Assembly: GCA_963830385.1 (NCBI GenBank)
Contig: CAWHMD010000010.1
Span: 227,893 to 291,892 of the forward strand
DNA length: 64,000 nt
Source of the DNA: Bog-532 sp963830385
Lineage (GTDB): Bacteria; Actinomycetota; Actinomycetes; Streptosporangiales; Streptosporangiaceae
Direction: 5' to 3'
Each line of letters starts with the position of its first letter. Position 1 is the stretch's first letter. The notes under the pieces were generated by a model that had not been told where the DNA came from, made no database searches, and saw nothing but the letters and a program-made list of their open reading frames with translations. A program made the translations under genes and the position numbers. Shown in pieces: positions 26,645 through 37,064 of the stretch.

Positions 26645-27112
26645 ATGTTCGAGCGGTTCACTGACCGGGCACGGCGGGTTGTGGTCCGGGCGCAGGAAGA
26701 GGCCAGAACGCTGGACGCCGATCACATAGGTACTGAGCATCTTCTGCTGGGCCTGACCCACGAGACCATCGGCGGCGTGGCGGCCAAAGTACTGGAGTCG
26801 CTGGGGATCGGCCCGGAGGCGGTGCGGCAGCGGGTGACGGAGGTCATCGGCCGGGGTGAGCAGGCGCCGTCCGGCCACATTCCGTTCACTCCACAGGCGA
26901 AGAAGGTGCTGCAGCTGTCGCTGGAGGAATCCCGCGGTCTCGGTCACCACTACGTCGGCACCGAGCACATCTTGCTCGGGCTCATCGCTGAGCGCGAGGG
27001 CGTGGCCGCGCAGGTGCTGTCGGAGCTGGGCGCCGACCTGGACGGTGCGCGTGAGCAGGTGATCCGGCTCCTGGACGAGTACCGGCGCACGCACGGGAAC
27101 CAGACCGGGTGA
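26645..27112 (+). CDS. Clp-N-domain-only protein (ClpC N-terminal paralog)
   Basis: 155 residues consisting only of the double Clp-N repeat: MFERFTDRARRVVVRAQEEA, HIGTEHLLLGLTHETIGGVA and, after the linker [40 protein letters not shown]. It lines up with residues 1-150 of the full-length ClpC in this window and lacks any AAA+ module. Such proteins (mycobacterial ClpC2/ClpC3-like) can act as adaptors or as decoys that bind ClpC-targeting antibiotics such as cyclomarin. GAAGGG ribosome site about 11 bases before the ATG. It sits between two tRNA-derived att repeats. Confidence 0.85.
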   Translation: MFERFTDRARRVVVRAQEEARTLDADHIGTEHLLLGLTHETIGGVAAKVLESLGIGPEAVRQRVTEVIGRGEQAPSGHIPFTPQAKKVLQLSLEESRGLGHHYVGTEHILLGLIAEREGVAAQVLSELGADLDGAREQVIRLLDEYRRTHGNQTG

Positions 27113-27399
27113 CGCTTTGAGCCGCGTTTGATCTTCGCCGCTTGGGCGTATGGCCCGGCGGTGCTCCGGGCGGGGGGCCGAACTGGAAGTGGTCGGTCGG
27201 CTGGAGCTCTGCCACCGTAGCGGCCGGGCTCCAGGGCTTCCGCGTGCATGACCTGCGGCTGGTCGATGGCAGTCTCTGGCAAGCGGCACAGATCGTCAGG
27301 GGCACCACGGGGGCATCTGAGCCGCCCGGATCGCACCGAGCGGGAGACGGGTGAACCTAGCCCGGACAGAAATGCCTGGTAGTGGTGGTGTGGTGGGTG

Positions 27400-27441
27400 G
27401 AGCCGCCTATCGGAATCGAACCGATGACCTACGCATTACGA
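27400..27441 (-). repeat. tRNA-Thr(CGT)-like 3'-end copy, attachment-site scar (copy 2)
   Basis: Exact 42-base direct repeat of 26059-26100. Here the acceptor end is followed by TCCA on the minus strand, so this copy keeps the 3' CCA of the original tRNA gene, but the 5' half is absent (the sequence beyond the anticodon loop is unrelated). Together the copies bound a 1.3-kb segment carrying the Clp-N-only gene and the HTH remnant. Confidence 0.7.
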
Positions 27442-27832
27442 GGGGCACGCGCCGTGGCTGCACACGCGCTGCCTGCACCGATAGCACGGGCAATGGCACG
27501 GATGGCACTCACGGCGCTGGGATTATCCGGCGACCCGGTCCACGAACCGGTCCACGCCCGAGACACCCACTGCCGCATTCTGCTACTGTGCGTAAACGTT
27601 GCTGACGCGCATGGATCCGCGCTCGCAGCGGACAAGACGCCCGGGACTGCCGGTTGACCTATGTGCCTCTACGCACGCAGTCCGGTCAGCCGACGCCCGG
27701 ATCTGCCGAGATGAGTAAGTTTATGCCGCCGAATACCTATGTGGCGGCTGGCATAGTTGTTACCTGCCACGATCTTTGAGCAGGGTGGCAACACTGGTGG
27801 TGAGCATCGGCATGGTGCTGATCGGCCGCCCC

Positions 27833-27941
27833 GGAATTTGACAAGGGAATCCTCGCGAGGACCTGATCGGGCCATACGGGCAAGTCGCAAGCCTGCCCGA
27901 TCGGCGGGAAGCCTACGAGTCCTCGCCTTTTGTCAAATTCC
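27833..27941. mobile_element. 109-bp MITE-like element with terminal inverted repeats
   Basis: Outer arms GGAATTTGACAA (27833-27844) and TTGTCAAATTCC (27930-27941) are perfect 12-base inverted repeats; the similarity continues inward (GAATCCTCGCGAGGACC versus AGTCCTCGCC). The size, inverted ends and absence of coding potential fit a MITE or the fused ends of an insertion sequence. A long regulatory hairpin is the alternative. No clear target duplication. Confidence 0.4.
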
Positions 27942-28245
27942 TGCACTCTCAGCGCTGTCGCGCATTCGCTCCTCACGAGTGACGTTTCGGCGCTCGCGGG
28001 GAACGTCGCGTAGTACATAGTCACTTATCGCTCAGGCAATGCAGCCCTGTTGGATGGCGATTGCCGCGCCACCGTGGTCGTGTACGCACAACGAGGCCTG
28101 CCGGCTATGCGCCGGCCTCTCGATGGTGGACTCGCTGTGGCTGCCGGTACAGAACAACTCTATTGTGGGTGTCTTCGGCGGCTCGCTGATGGCCTGGGAG
28201 AGGGTGGGGCCGGGAGAACCATCAGCTGATCCATAGGATCTAGGC

Positions 28246-28767
28246 GTGAGCCTCGTGATCGCGATTGCCGCTTTCATCGTCTCCGCGCTGACGATGATCA
28301 TCGTCGCGCTGCAGGTGGCCGAGGCCAGGAAGGCTAACGCCCTCCCGGGGACGATCGATCTATTCCGCGAGTATCGCAGCGCCGAGATGGAGAAGGCCCG
28401 GTGGCTACTCACTGAGCGGCTGCCTGACCTGGACCCGGCCAGCGGCATACGCGGGTTGCCCGACGACGTCGCCGCTGCCGCATTTCAGGTCGGCCAGTAC
28501 CTGGACAACCTCGGTGTCCTGGTCGCACGCGGGCTCCTCGCCCCTGAGCTGGCCGCCGGGTTCCTGGGAGACAGCGCCCTGCGGATGTGGCGCGTCCTGT
28601 CTCCGTTCATCGTGCGCGAGCGTGAACTGCGGACGCCGCCGCATTATCAGCATTACTTCGAGCACCTCGCAGCGACGGTGCAGCAGATCGACCCAACCCG
28701 CGCCCGCTCCAAGCTGCGCACCTTCGCCGGCACGACGCCAGCGATAGAGCATGCGGATCGGCCGTGA
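28246..28767 (+). CDS. DUF4760-type membrane-anchored protein
   Basis: 173 residues. One N-terminal transmembrane helix (LVIAIAAFIVSALTMIIVAL) leads into the helical domain LQVAEARKANALPGTIDLFR, EYRSAEMEKARWLLTERLPD, VGQYLDNLGVLVARGLLAPE and LRMWRVLSPFIVRERELR, the pattern of DUF4760 proteins. Function unknown; DUF4760 proteins are often near mobile or defence genes. GTG start. Downstream is an arginase remnant. Confidence 0.7.
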   Translation: MSLVIAIAAFIVSALTMIIVALQVAEARKANALPGTIDLFREYRSAEMEKARWLLTERLPDLDPASGIRGLPDDVAAAAFQVGQYLDNLGVLVARGLLAPELAAGFLGDSALRMWRVLSPFIVRERELRTPPHYQHYFEHLAATVQQIDPTRARSKLRTFAGTTPAIEHADRP

Positions 28768-28867
28768 CCTACCAGGCGGTGCGCAGAACCCCTCGTCCCG
28801 GACAGCCTTCCTCCACGCGCCACCTCGGCCTCCGTCGCGCCGAGGGTATGCCGGCCTGGCCGGCGCG

Positions 28868-29130
28868 GTGCCGATGCTGTCGCCGCAGCGGCTGGCGATC
28901 CTCGGCTACGACGATGCCGACATCGGCCCGCGGGAGCGGTACCTGCCCGGCCCGCCGCTCAGCCACGCCGACGGTCAGCACGTGGCCGCCGATCCGCTCG
29001 GCGCCGCCGCGGCCGCCAGGGCGCACGTCGAGCCTCCGCCGGCGCGATCGTGATGCACTTCGACGTTGACGCGGTCGATTCGGCCGGCCTGCCGCTGGCG
29101 AATTACCCGGGTGACCTGACCCGGGTTCCG
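28868..29130 (+). pseudogene. arginase/agmatinase-family remnant
   Basis: The first frame reads MLSPQRLAILGYDDADIGPR and PPLSHADGQHVAADPLGAAA; after a one-base shift near 29040 the next frame gives IVMHFDVDAVDSAGLPLANYPG. FDVDAVD is the metal-binding motif of the ureohydrolase family (normally DxDxxDP-like). Both the N-terminal half and everything after the motif are missing, so this is an internal fragment of a dead gene. Confidence 0.6.
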
Positions 29131-29396
29131 GCGGCCATCGGTGCGGGCCGCTGGCCCCCGGTAGCGGAGTTCGCCGGTGGGCGTGCGCGGTACGCCGCCC
29201 AGGAAAGGACGGCTGTCAGCTGGCTGATTGTGAACCGATCTGGCAATACACGGCCCAGGCTCCCAGTGGACCGCGGGAGATCTATTACGCGCGCCAGATA
29301 TTGCCCGATTTCCGGCCATCAGGCAGATGACAGCAGCGTGCACGCTGCAGCGCCCAACGCGACGCACAAAGCATCCGGTCATGCCGCTGGTAGCTC

Positions 29397-30125
29397 TTAT
29401 CCGGTTGCGCCAGCGCTGACGGCGCGGACTGCTGAGTCGATGACCTGCTCAAGTCGCTTGCTGTGGGCGCCGTGCCAGTACACCTGGCCGCAGTTCCGGC
29501 AGCTTGAGAACGTCTGGTAGGTGCGCCGGGTGCCCGGAGGCAGCACCGGGGCCACAGCTGCCTTGGGGACCGGGGACAGCGGCCCGTTGCACGCCGGGCA
29601 CCGGGTCCATGGCGCCAGCGGCGGCCTGAACCGGTCCAGCACGTCCCGGAACTGGTCATCAGGGCGCGCACCCCGCACGTAGGCGCCCCGCCACAGCGCC
29701 CGGCGGCGCAGCAGGCGGCGGTCCTGGGTGAGGAGCACCCGGCGGCCTGCGTTCGCCTGCTCGATGAGGGCATCATCGCCGGCGTCATTGACGTAGGCGG
29801 CGTCCACGCCGACCAGCCGCAGCCGGCGCGCCAGCGTGCCCAGGTGAACATAGAGAACAAAACGTGCCGGCGCCAGCTGCTGCGGTCGCCGCACGGCCTC
29901 GACCATCACCACATCTGCGTTGCGCGGCCGGTACCCGGGCGCGGTCGGCTCGCCGTTGACCAGCAGGCGGCCGGCTTCGGTCAGCGGCACGCCTAGCGAC
30001 TCCACCACGTGACCCAGCGACGAGGTCCCGTCCAAGGCCACAGCCACCGGGGCGCTGCGGCGGCCTGGCCGCAGGAACAGCCTTAGCTCAGCCGCGATGA
30101 TCACGACCGCCTGCGCCTGGTTCAT
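29397..30125 (-). CDS. Mut7-C RNase-domain protein with N-terminal ubiquitin-like domain
   Basis: 242 residues. The first about 80 residues form a beta-grasp Mut7-C ubiquitin-like domain (LRLFLRPGRRSAPVAVALDG, GHVVESLGVPLTEAGRLLVN, NADVVMVEAV). The rest is Mut7-C: FVLYVHLGTLARRLRLVGVD, DDALIEQANAGRRVLLTQDR, then the zinc-binding CPACNGPL and CRNCGQVYWHGAH cysteine pairs. The PIN-like fold with conserved acidic residues suggests an RNase, possibly acting on tRNA or mRNA ends; the biological role in actinomycetes is not established. Confidence 0.85.
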   Translation of the reverse strand: MNQAQAVVIIAAELRLFLRPGRRSAPVAVALDGTSSLGHVVESLGVPLTEAGRLLVNGEPTAPGYRPRNADVVMVEAVRRPQQLAPARFVLYVHLGTLARRLRLVGVDAAYVNDAGDDALIEQANAGRRVLLTQDRRLLRRRALWRGAYVRGARPDDQFRDVLDRFRPPLAPWTRCPACNGPLSPVPKAAVAPVLPPGTRRTYQTFSSCRNCGQVYWHGAHSKRLEQVIDSAVRAVSAGATG

Positions 30126-30364
30126 CTTCCCGGCATGCCCAGCCAGGGCACATTCTCACCGTAGCCCCGCATGCAGGAGTACCCACCCCGGCCGCCAGCT
30201 CAGGTCCGGTCCCGTACAGGCGATCAGCAGGCAGCCGCTGTACCCCCGCCGGGATCAATTGCCGGGGCGGAGCAACCCCAGCCAGCTGCAGGAACATCCG
30301 CACATGCCGCTCTGGGTGTAGTGCCATACTTCCCCGGTACCTTGAGCAGGCCGGTGGTCCATGG

Positions 30365-30526
30365 TTAACGTCGCGGCTGGAGATTCCGATCATGAGAGGC
30401 GACCTTCACGGCTACGGCCGGCCGATTGCGCCGGGACCGGCGCGCGCGGCGCCGCTTGGCCTCTTCCTCGGCCAGCAGGTCATCGGCGTCGGTCTCGATG
30501 AACAGCTTCACGAACATCGGGTGCAT
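30365..30526 (-). CDS. small basic protein (53 aa), hypothetical
   Basis: ATG 30526 has a GGAGGGG ribosome site seven bases upstream. The protein starts MHPMFVKLFIETDADDLLAE, continues EEAKRRRARRSRRNRPAV and ends HDRNLQPRR. An acidic amphipathic beginning and a very basic tail suggest a nucleic-acid or partner-binding peptide. I believe similar short proteins occur in related genomes but cannot name a family. Confidence 0.45.
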   Translation of the reverse strand: MHPMFVKLFIETDADDLLAEEEAKRRRARRSRRNRPAVAVKVASHDRNLQPRR

Positions 30527-30651
30527 GATGCCCCTCCCCGGGGTCGGCGGTGCTCGTTGCGTGCCGTGCCCTTCACCGATCAGAGGACCGCCCACGACCG
30601 TTGATACATTCCGCAAGCACTGTCATGCCGCGTTCCGCGCGTCTGCGTAGA

Positions 30652-31209
30652 TCAGCCGGGCTGGTGGACGGTCATGGTGGCTGCAGGCGGACCTGTGCGC
30701 GCGAGGGTGTCGGCGCGGCGCAGGGCGTCGGGCAGCCGGTACCGGCCGGCCATTCGCCGGACCAGGTCTGCCGCGTCGGCTGCTGGCATCCCGGCCGCCG
30801 TGACGAACAGCGGGCGCACCGAGGATCCGCGCACCACCGGCACCGCGTGGGTCGCCGTACGGAACCGGGACTTGGCCACCCCGATCACCGGGATGCCGTA
30901 CTCGGCGTGCGCATGCGCGCCCAGGCCGGGCCGGCCGTCAGGGTCCAGATCGGCGTAGCCGTCGACTACCAGCAGGCCCAGCCCGCTCAGATCCTCCAGG
31001 ACCGCGCGCAGCGGCGGGAGCTCACGCAGGTAGAACTCGCCCGGCCGGTAGGGCGGTACCTGGGGTACCACTGCGATGTGTTCGGCCAGCACGTCCGCGA
31101 AGGCGGCATCGGCGGCCAGGACGGCTGCCGCCCAGGCGCCGCCGGTGCTCAGGTAATGCACGTCGACTGCGGCGCACACGCCGCAGTCTGGTCGCCTGCC
31201 GGTTTCCAT
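30652..31209 (-). CDS. nfi: endonuclease V family protein
   Basis: 185 residues from ATG 31209. Motifs in order: CAAVDVHYLSTGGAWAAAVL (first metal aspartate), VPPYRPGEFYLRELPPL (YxPxxxxxRE, substrate-binding strand and catalytic Glu), LLVVDGYADLDPDGRPGLGA (second aspartate, DG motif) and HAEYGIPVIGVAKSRF (the Lys region). EndoV cleaves DNA or RNA next to deoxyinosine/inosine. The protein is somewhat shorter than bacterial Nfi (about 220). The longer in-frame extension upstream has no family similarity. Stand-alone gene. Confidence 0.8.
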   Translation of the reverse strand: METGRRPDCGVCAAVDVHYLSTGGAWAAAVLAADAAFADVLAEHIAVVPQVPPYRPGEFYLRELPPLRAVLEDLSGLGLLVVDGYADLDPDGRPGLGAHAHAEYGIPVIGVAKSRFRTATHAVPVVRGSSVRPLFVTAAGMPAADAADLVRRMAGRYRLPDALRRADTLARTGPPAATMTVHQPG

Positions 31210-31735
31210 GTCTTGAGGATGCCCGAGCCTGCGGCCGGCATCAGGACCGTGTTCTGACGGCCGCCGGGCCCGAGGCAAGCGGTCCAGCAGGTCACGAGGC
31301 GTAATCGGTGTGCGTCGAGAGCGCGCACGTGTACCGCCGTTATGGACGGCTTGTGCAGTCAAGTTCGGACAGGTCGGCGATGGTGCAGATCCGGGTGATC
31401 TGCCCGGGTAAGTGACTGCGGGGAGGTTATGAGCGGGCGGATTGACGTCCGAGCGGACGTGATCACTGCTTTGGAAGGCCGTCCATGGTGCGCTCGCCGT
31501 CATCCACGTTCGCTGGTCCGCGTGTTCGCCGGCCCGCCGCGCGTTCGCTCCGGGCGTAGCTGTGAACGCTTGCCCCGTTGCCCCAGGCCGGACGGGGTGA
31601 ACACCGCTGCCGGCGGGGGACGTTTACTGGTGCGATGTCCGCATGCGCAACGTCGGCCGGCGCGCGGGCTAGCATGCGAAGGGACGAGCAAGATTAATGG
31701 TTGCCTCGCCGACCGCTCGGTGAGGGGGCGACGAG
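31210..31735. other. intergenic region upstream of clpC, no gene supported
   Basis: About 525 bases. It must contain the clpC promoter, but I see no CtsR-type heptad repeats and no HAIR (CTTGAGT-N7-ACTCAAG) element that would place the gene in the HspR regulon. Short frames here have no motifs. Confidence 0.4.
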
Positions 31736-34225
<2,490 letters not shown>

Positions 34226-34605
34226 GAGCAAGGCGGCCGCCGATGGGACCGACGGCGCCTGGCGACCCGACCGGCGCCACCAGCGGCGCTGCACCGCCTG
34301 GGCCGCCCCGGCCATGCTGTGCCGCCCGGATACTGGACGACTGGTCCAGCGAGGGGAGAACACAGCCACTTGATCCTGCCCCCGAATCGGCGCTCGGGAG
34401 CGTCCCAGCTCTCAAACCTCTCATATGCTGTCAGTTTCTAGAAATCTATTGCTAGTTTTAGTTGCGGATATAGACTGACGGCAGACACCGGGATCAGCCG
34501 CCGACGGCGGCCAAGGTGCCCCGGGGTCACCCCGGAGGGAGCCGCCCATGGTGCTCGCAGTGCCTCGCAGTATCCGGCGGAAGCTGTAACTGCCGGACGT
34601 GGGTT

Positions 34606-34632
34606 CCCCGGGCCAGGGACCCTGGCCCGGGG
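34606..34632. terminator. 27-base near-perfect palindrome between clpC and hsp20
   Basis: CCCCGGGCCAGGG, one A, then CCCTGGCCCGGGG: 13-base arms around a single base. It would form a very stable hairpin or cruciform. It lies about 380 bases after clpC and 160 bases before the broken hsp20 start. No T-run follows, so it may be an intrinsic-type terminator of a GC-rich genome or a protein-binding site. Confidence 0.45.
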
Positions 34633-34723
34633 CGTGCCGACCCGAAGCGGCGACACGATGAGCGCCTCTCACGTCCGACGGCGGATGGCAGGCTGGAATG
34701 GGGAGCGTCCGGGGACCCATCCT

Positions 34724-34795
34724 GTCGTGAGAAGGCCACGTCGGCCGAGGCCGTACATGGTTCCCGGGCCGATCGCACCCCAGGAGGAGGCAGCG
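34724..34795 (+). promoter_or_regulatory. conserved 5' leader of the first hsp20 copy
   Basis: About 70 bases directly before the hsp20 start are similar to 44330-44406 before the second copy: CCTGTCGTGAG..., then GTCGGCCGAGGC, GTACATGGTTCCCG and a purine-rich AGGAGGAGG ribosome site. Retention of a leader outside the coding region in both copies suggests promoter and untranslated-leader function, possibly temperature-responsive RNA (inference only). Confidence 0.4.
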
Positions 34796-35289
34796 ATGTC
34801 AGTGATCAGGTTCGAGCCCTACCGGGATCCTTTCCGGGAGCTCGACCGGCTCATCTCCATGGCCACGAGCGGGACGCGTGCCCCGCTCGGCATGCCGATG
34901 GACGTCTACCGCGGCGAGGACGGCAGTTACCATGTCGAGGCCGACCTGCCCGGCGCCCTGACAGCATCGAGGTGACCGTCGAACACGGCGTCTTGACGAT
35001 CCAGGCCGAGCCCACCCCTCGCTATGGCGACAGCGAGCAGGTCATAGCCGCCGAGCGGCCCCAGGGCTCGTTCGCCCGGCAGCTCTCCCTTGGCGAGGGC
35101 GTGGACGCGGAGAACCTCACCGCCAGCTACGCCGACGGTGTCCTGCACGTGACCATCCCCGCGTCACCGAAGGCCCAGGCCCGCCGGGTGAAGGTCACCC
35201 ATGCGGCCGGGGGCAGCCGCGTCGTGCCGGGGAGCACGGCCGAGCCCGGTGAGGCGCCCGCCCGCAGCACCGGCCGCGGCGCCGACTGA
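34796..35289 (+). pseudogene. Hsp20/alpha-crystallin small heat-shock protein, frameshifted copy
   Basis: Starts MSVIRFEPYRDPFRELDRLI with an excellent ribosome site, and reads normally to VEADLPG; then a four-base deletion relative to the intact copy at 44407 (expected LPGIDPDSVEV, seen LPGALTASR and stop) shifts the frame. The remainder continues in the other frame: SIEVTVEHGVLTIQAEPTP, ERPQGSFARQLSLGEGVDAE, ADGVLHVTIPASPKAQARRV. The two genes share most residues and are recent paralogs. Without the alpha-crystallin core the truncated product could not oligomerise or hold unfolded proteins. Confidence 0.85.
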
Positions 35290-35845
35290 ACGTCGCTGTG
35301 CCCTACCACCGAAGCTGATCCAGGACAGAGCTGCGATGGGCTTGGCGGAGCCCCCGGGCCGGGCCGCTGGTGGCACGGCGCCAGTGATCGTGGTGGGGCT
35401 GGATGGTTCACCGGCCAGCGGCCGGCGCTTGCGGGATCCATGCGCCGTGGAAACCGAACGGGACCCGGTCCCCGGCCCCAGTGTGTGGTGCCGCCCGCTA
35501 GCCAGCCGGCTCGGTATGCCGCCGGTGAGCCGAGCGCCGAGCGCCGAGCGCCGAGCGCAGCCGAGCGAGAGCGCAGCACAATGGAAGCGGGACCTCCCAT
35601 CCGCGCCGAACCGGAGGATCTGGGCGGTTTCCGCCGCACCCACGGTCAACGACCGACCCGCTCCGATCCGGCGCTTCGTCTTCCCGCGAGTTCGTGACGG
35701 TCAGTGATTCTGCTACGGCATGCGGGGCGCACAGTGGCTTAGTTCTGCGATGGGTCCTCACCACGGCCGGCGGTATCCGCGTCCAGATGCGCCGCCCGGG
35801 CGTGGCCGCGGCGGTGAAGGTCCCCCGCCTCGCGGCGCCTGAAGG
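35290..35845. other. intergenic region with a universal-stress-protein scrap and a short tandem repeat
   Basis: At 35384-35431 the plus strand reads VIVVGLDGSPASGRR, the N-terminal strand and ATP-loop start of UspA-type proteins, then the similarity ends: a truncated remnant. At 35531-35558 the heptamer CGAGCGC is repeated four times in tandem. No complete gene is seen. Confidence 0.45.
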
Positions 35846-36424
35846 TCACGGCCGGCGCTTGACGGCCACGATGACGCCGCTGCTGAAGCCCAGCTCGGCG
35901 CAGACGAGCTCAGCGTTGTCCAGCAGACGGTGACGCACCACGGCCAGGGCCGACCGAAGCTGCTCATCGGCGTGGCGGGCAAGGTCCATGTCGTCCACGA
36001 CGATGACGCCACCCTCGCGAAGCACGGCCACAGTCCGGCGCAGCTTGAAGATCTTCCCGCCGGGCGCGTCCGCGAATATCAGGTCGAACCGGCCGAGCCG
36101 GCCGACGACCTCGGCCCCGTTCCCCGACTCGAAGCGAACCCACGGCGGCCAGCGCGCCGAAAGCGCCGTCTGCTGCACCGCATCGTCGAGCTCAACCGTG
36201 ACGACCTCCACGTCCTGGCGCGCTCCCAGGCCATGGACCAGCCAGGCCAGCCCGACGCCGACGCCGGTGCCGATCTCCAGAATCCGGCCACCGCCGGGGA
36301 CCGCCGCGGCGAGGGCAGCCAGTAATCTGCCCACTTCGACCTCGCAGGCGAGCCGGAAATCAGTTCTGGCGGCTCTCTCGTACACGGCCAGAACGTTCTC
36401 GGGAAGCTCCTCGCCCTCGGTCAC
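35846..36424 (-). CDS. O-methyltransferase (class I SAM-dependent, CCoAOMT-like)
   Basis: 192 residues, GTG start. Order of motifs fits the family-3 O-methyltransferases: LACEVEVGRLLAALAAAVPG, ILEIGTGVGVGLAWLVHGL (SAM loop, about residues 47-65), VVTVELDDAVQQTAL (ribose acidic residue), FDLIFADAPGGKIFKLRR (metal/catalytic Asp region), GGVIVVDDMDL. Members methylate catechols, caffeoyl-CoA or small secondary metabolites. Short C-terminus with GVIVAVKRRP. No pathway neighbours, so the substrate is unknown. Confidence 0.85.
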   Translation of the reverse strand: MTEGEELPENVLAVYERAARTDFRLACEVEVGRLLAALAAAVPGGGRILEIGTGVGVGLAWLVHGLGARQDVEVVTVELDDAVQQTALSARWPPWVRFESGNGAEVVGRLGRFDLIFADAPGGKIFKLRRTVAVLREGGVIVVDDMDLARHADEQLRSALAVVRHRLLDNAELVCAELGFSSGVIVAVKRRP

Positions 36425-36994
36425 CAGACCATACTGCCAAGTACGCGGCTCCCTGCCTGGCGGCGACCCGTCCGCAACCGGCCGCTGCCGCGTACCCGGG
36501 GAGCCGCCGGCTGCCGCACGACAGGCGTTCAGGTCATGTTCAGCGCCTGCTCCCCGCCAGCCGCACTCAACGCCGGACCCGCCGCACTAGCGTGGCCTTG
36601 GCCTGGAACACCGACCCGAAGTCAGGTCCCCGGCACCACGCCGGACCTCCATCGATGACGCCCCCGGCTGGTCACCGAGTGTGGTCGAGCCTCCGGTGGG
36701 TAAGCGCGCCGGATCCGCCGTTCGGCGCGACCAGTGGCCGCGCTGCGCTCATCAGCTGAGGCGCGCAGAACCGGTTGTTCTGGCCTGTCGATGATGCTTG
36801 GAGACGTCCACTTCTAGCTGATGAGCGGATGGATCGGCAGCTGTCGCGGTCGGTGCTCGCCGGGCGGCCGTCGCCATCACTTCCGCCGCGTAGCGTAGCC
36901 GGCTGCACGTGCAGGCCGCCGGCATGTGGTCCAGGACACCCGGCGGCTGTGCTGGCTGAGTGTGATCACCTGAACTGGCCCCGGTTTGGCCTTC
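36425..36994. other. intergenic region, nothing recognised
   Basis: About 570 bases between the O-methyltransferase start and the left end of the IS21 element. No frame has convincing motifs or a ribosome site on either strand; it probably contains the methyltransferase promoter near its left end. Confidence 0.4.
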
Positions 36995-37064
36995 TGTCGT
37001 CGTGAATTGTGGCCCCACCCTGGATCTGATCTTCACGTCGTTGTTGTCGGCGTGGAGGTCGGGG

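Larger units (their letters stand above)
27113..28245. other. intergenic stretch without a supported gene
   Basis: About 1.1 kb. It holds the second tRNA 3'-end copy (27400-27441) and a 109-base inverted-repeat element (27833-27941). Frames that read across the tRNA fragment give the well-known spurious peptide PPIGIEPMTYALR and are not genes. The rest lacks family motifs or ribosome sites. Confidence 0.5.

Noticed and set aside
28246..28767. Abortive-infection or defence gene call for the DUF4760 protein
   Set aside because: Association with defence is only contextual; no partner gene or effector domain is present.
31210..31735. HspR/HAIR or CtsR operator upstream of clpC
   Set aside because: No CTTGAGT-N7-ACTCAAG or CtsR heptad repeat could be found by eye.
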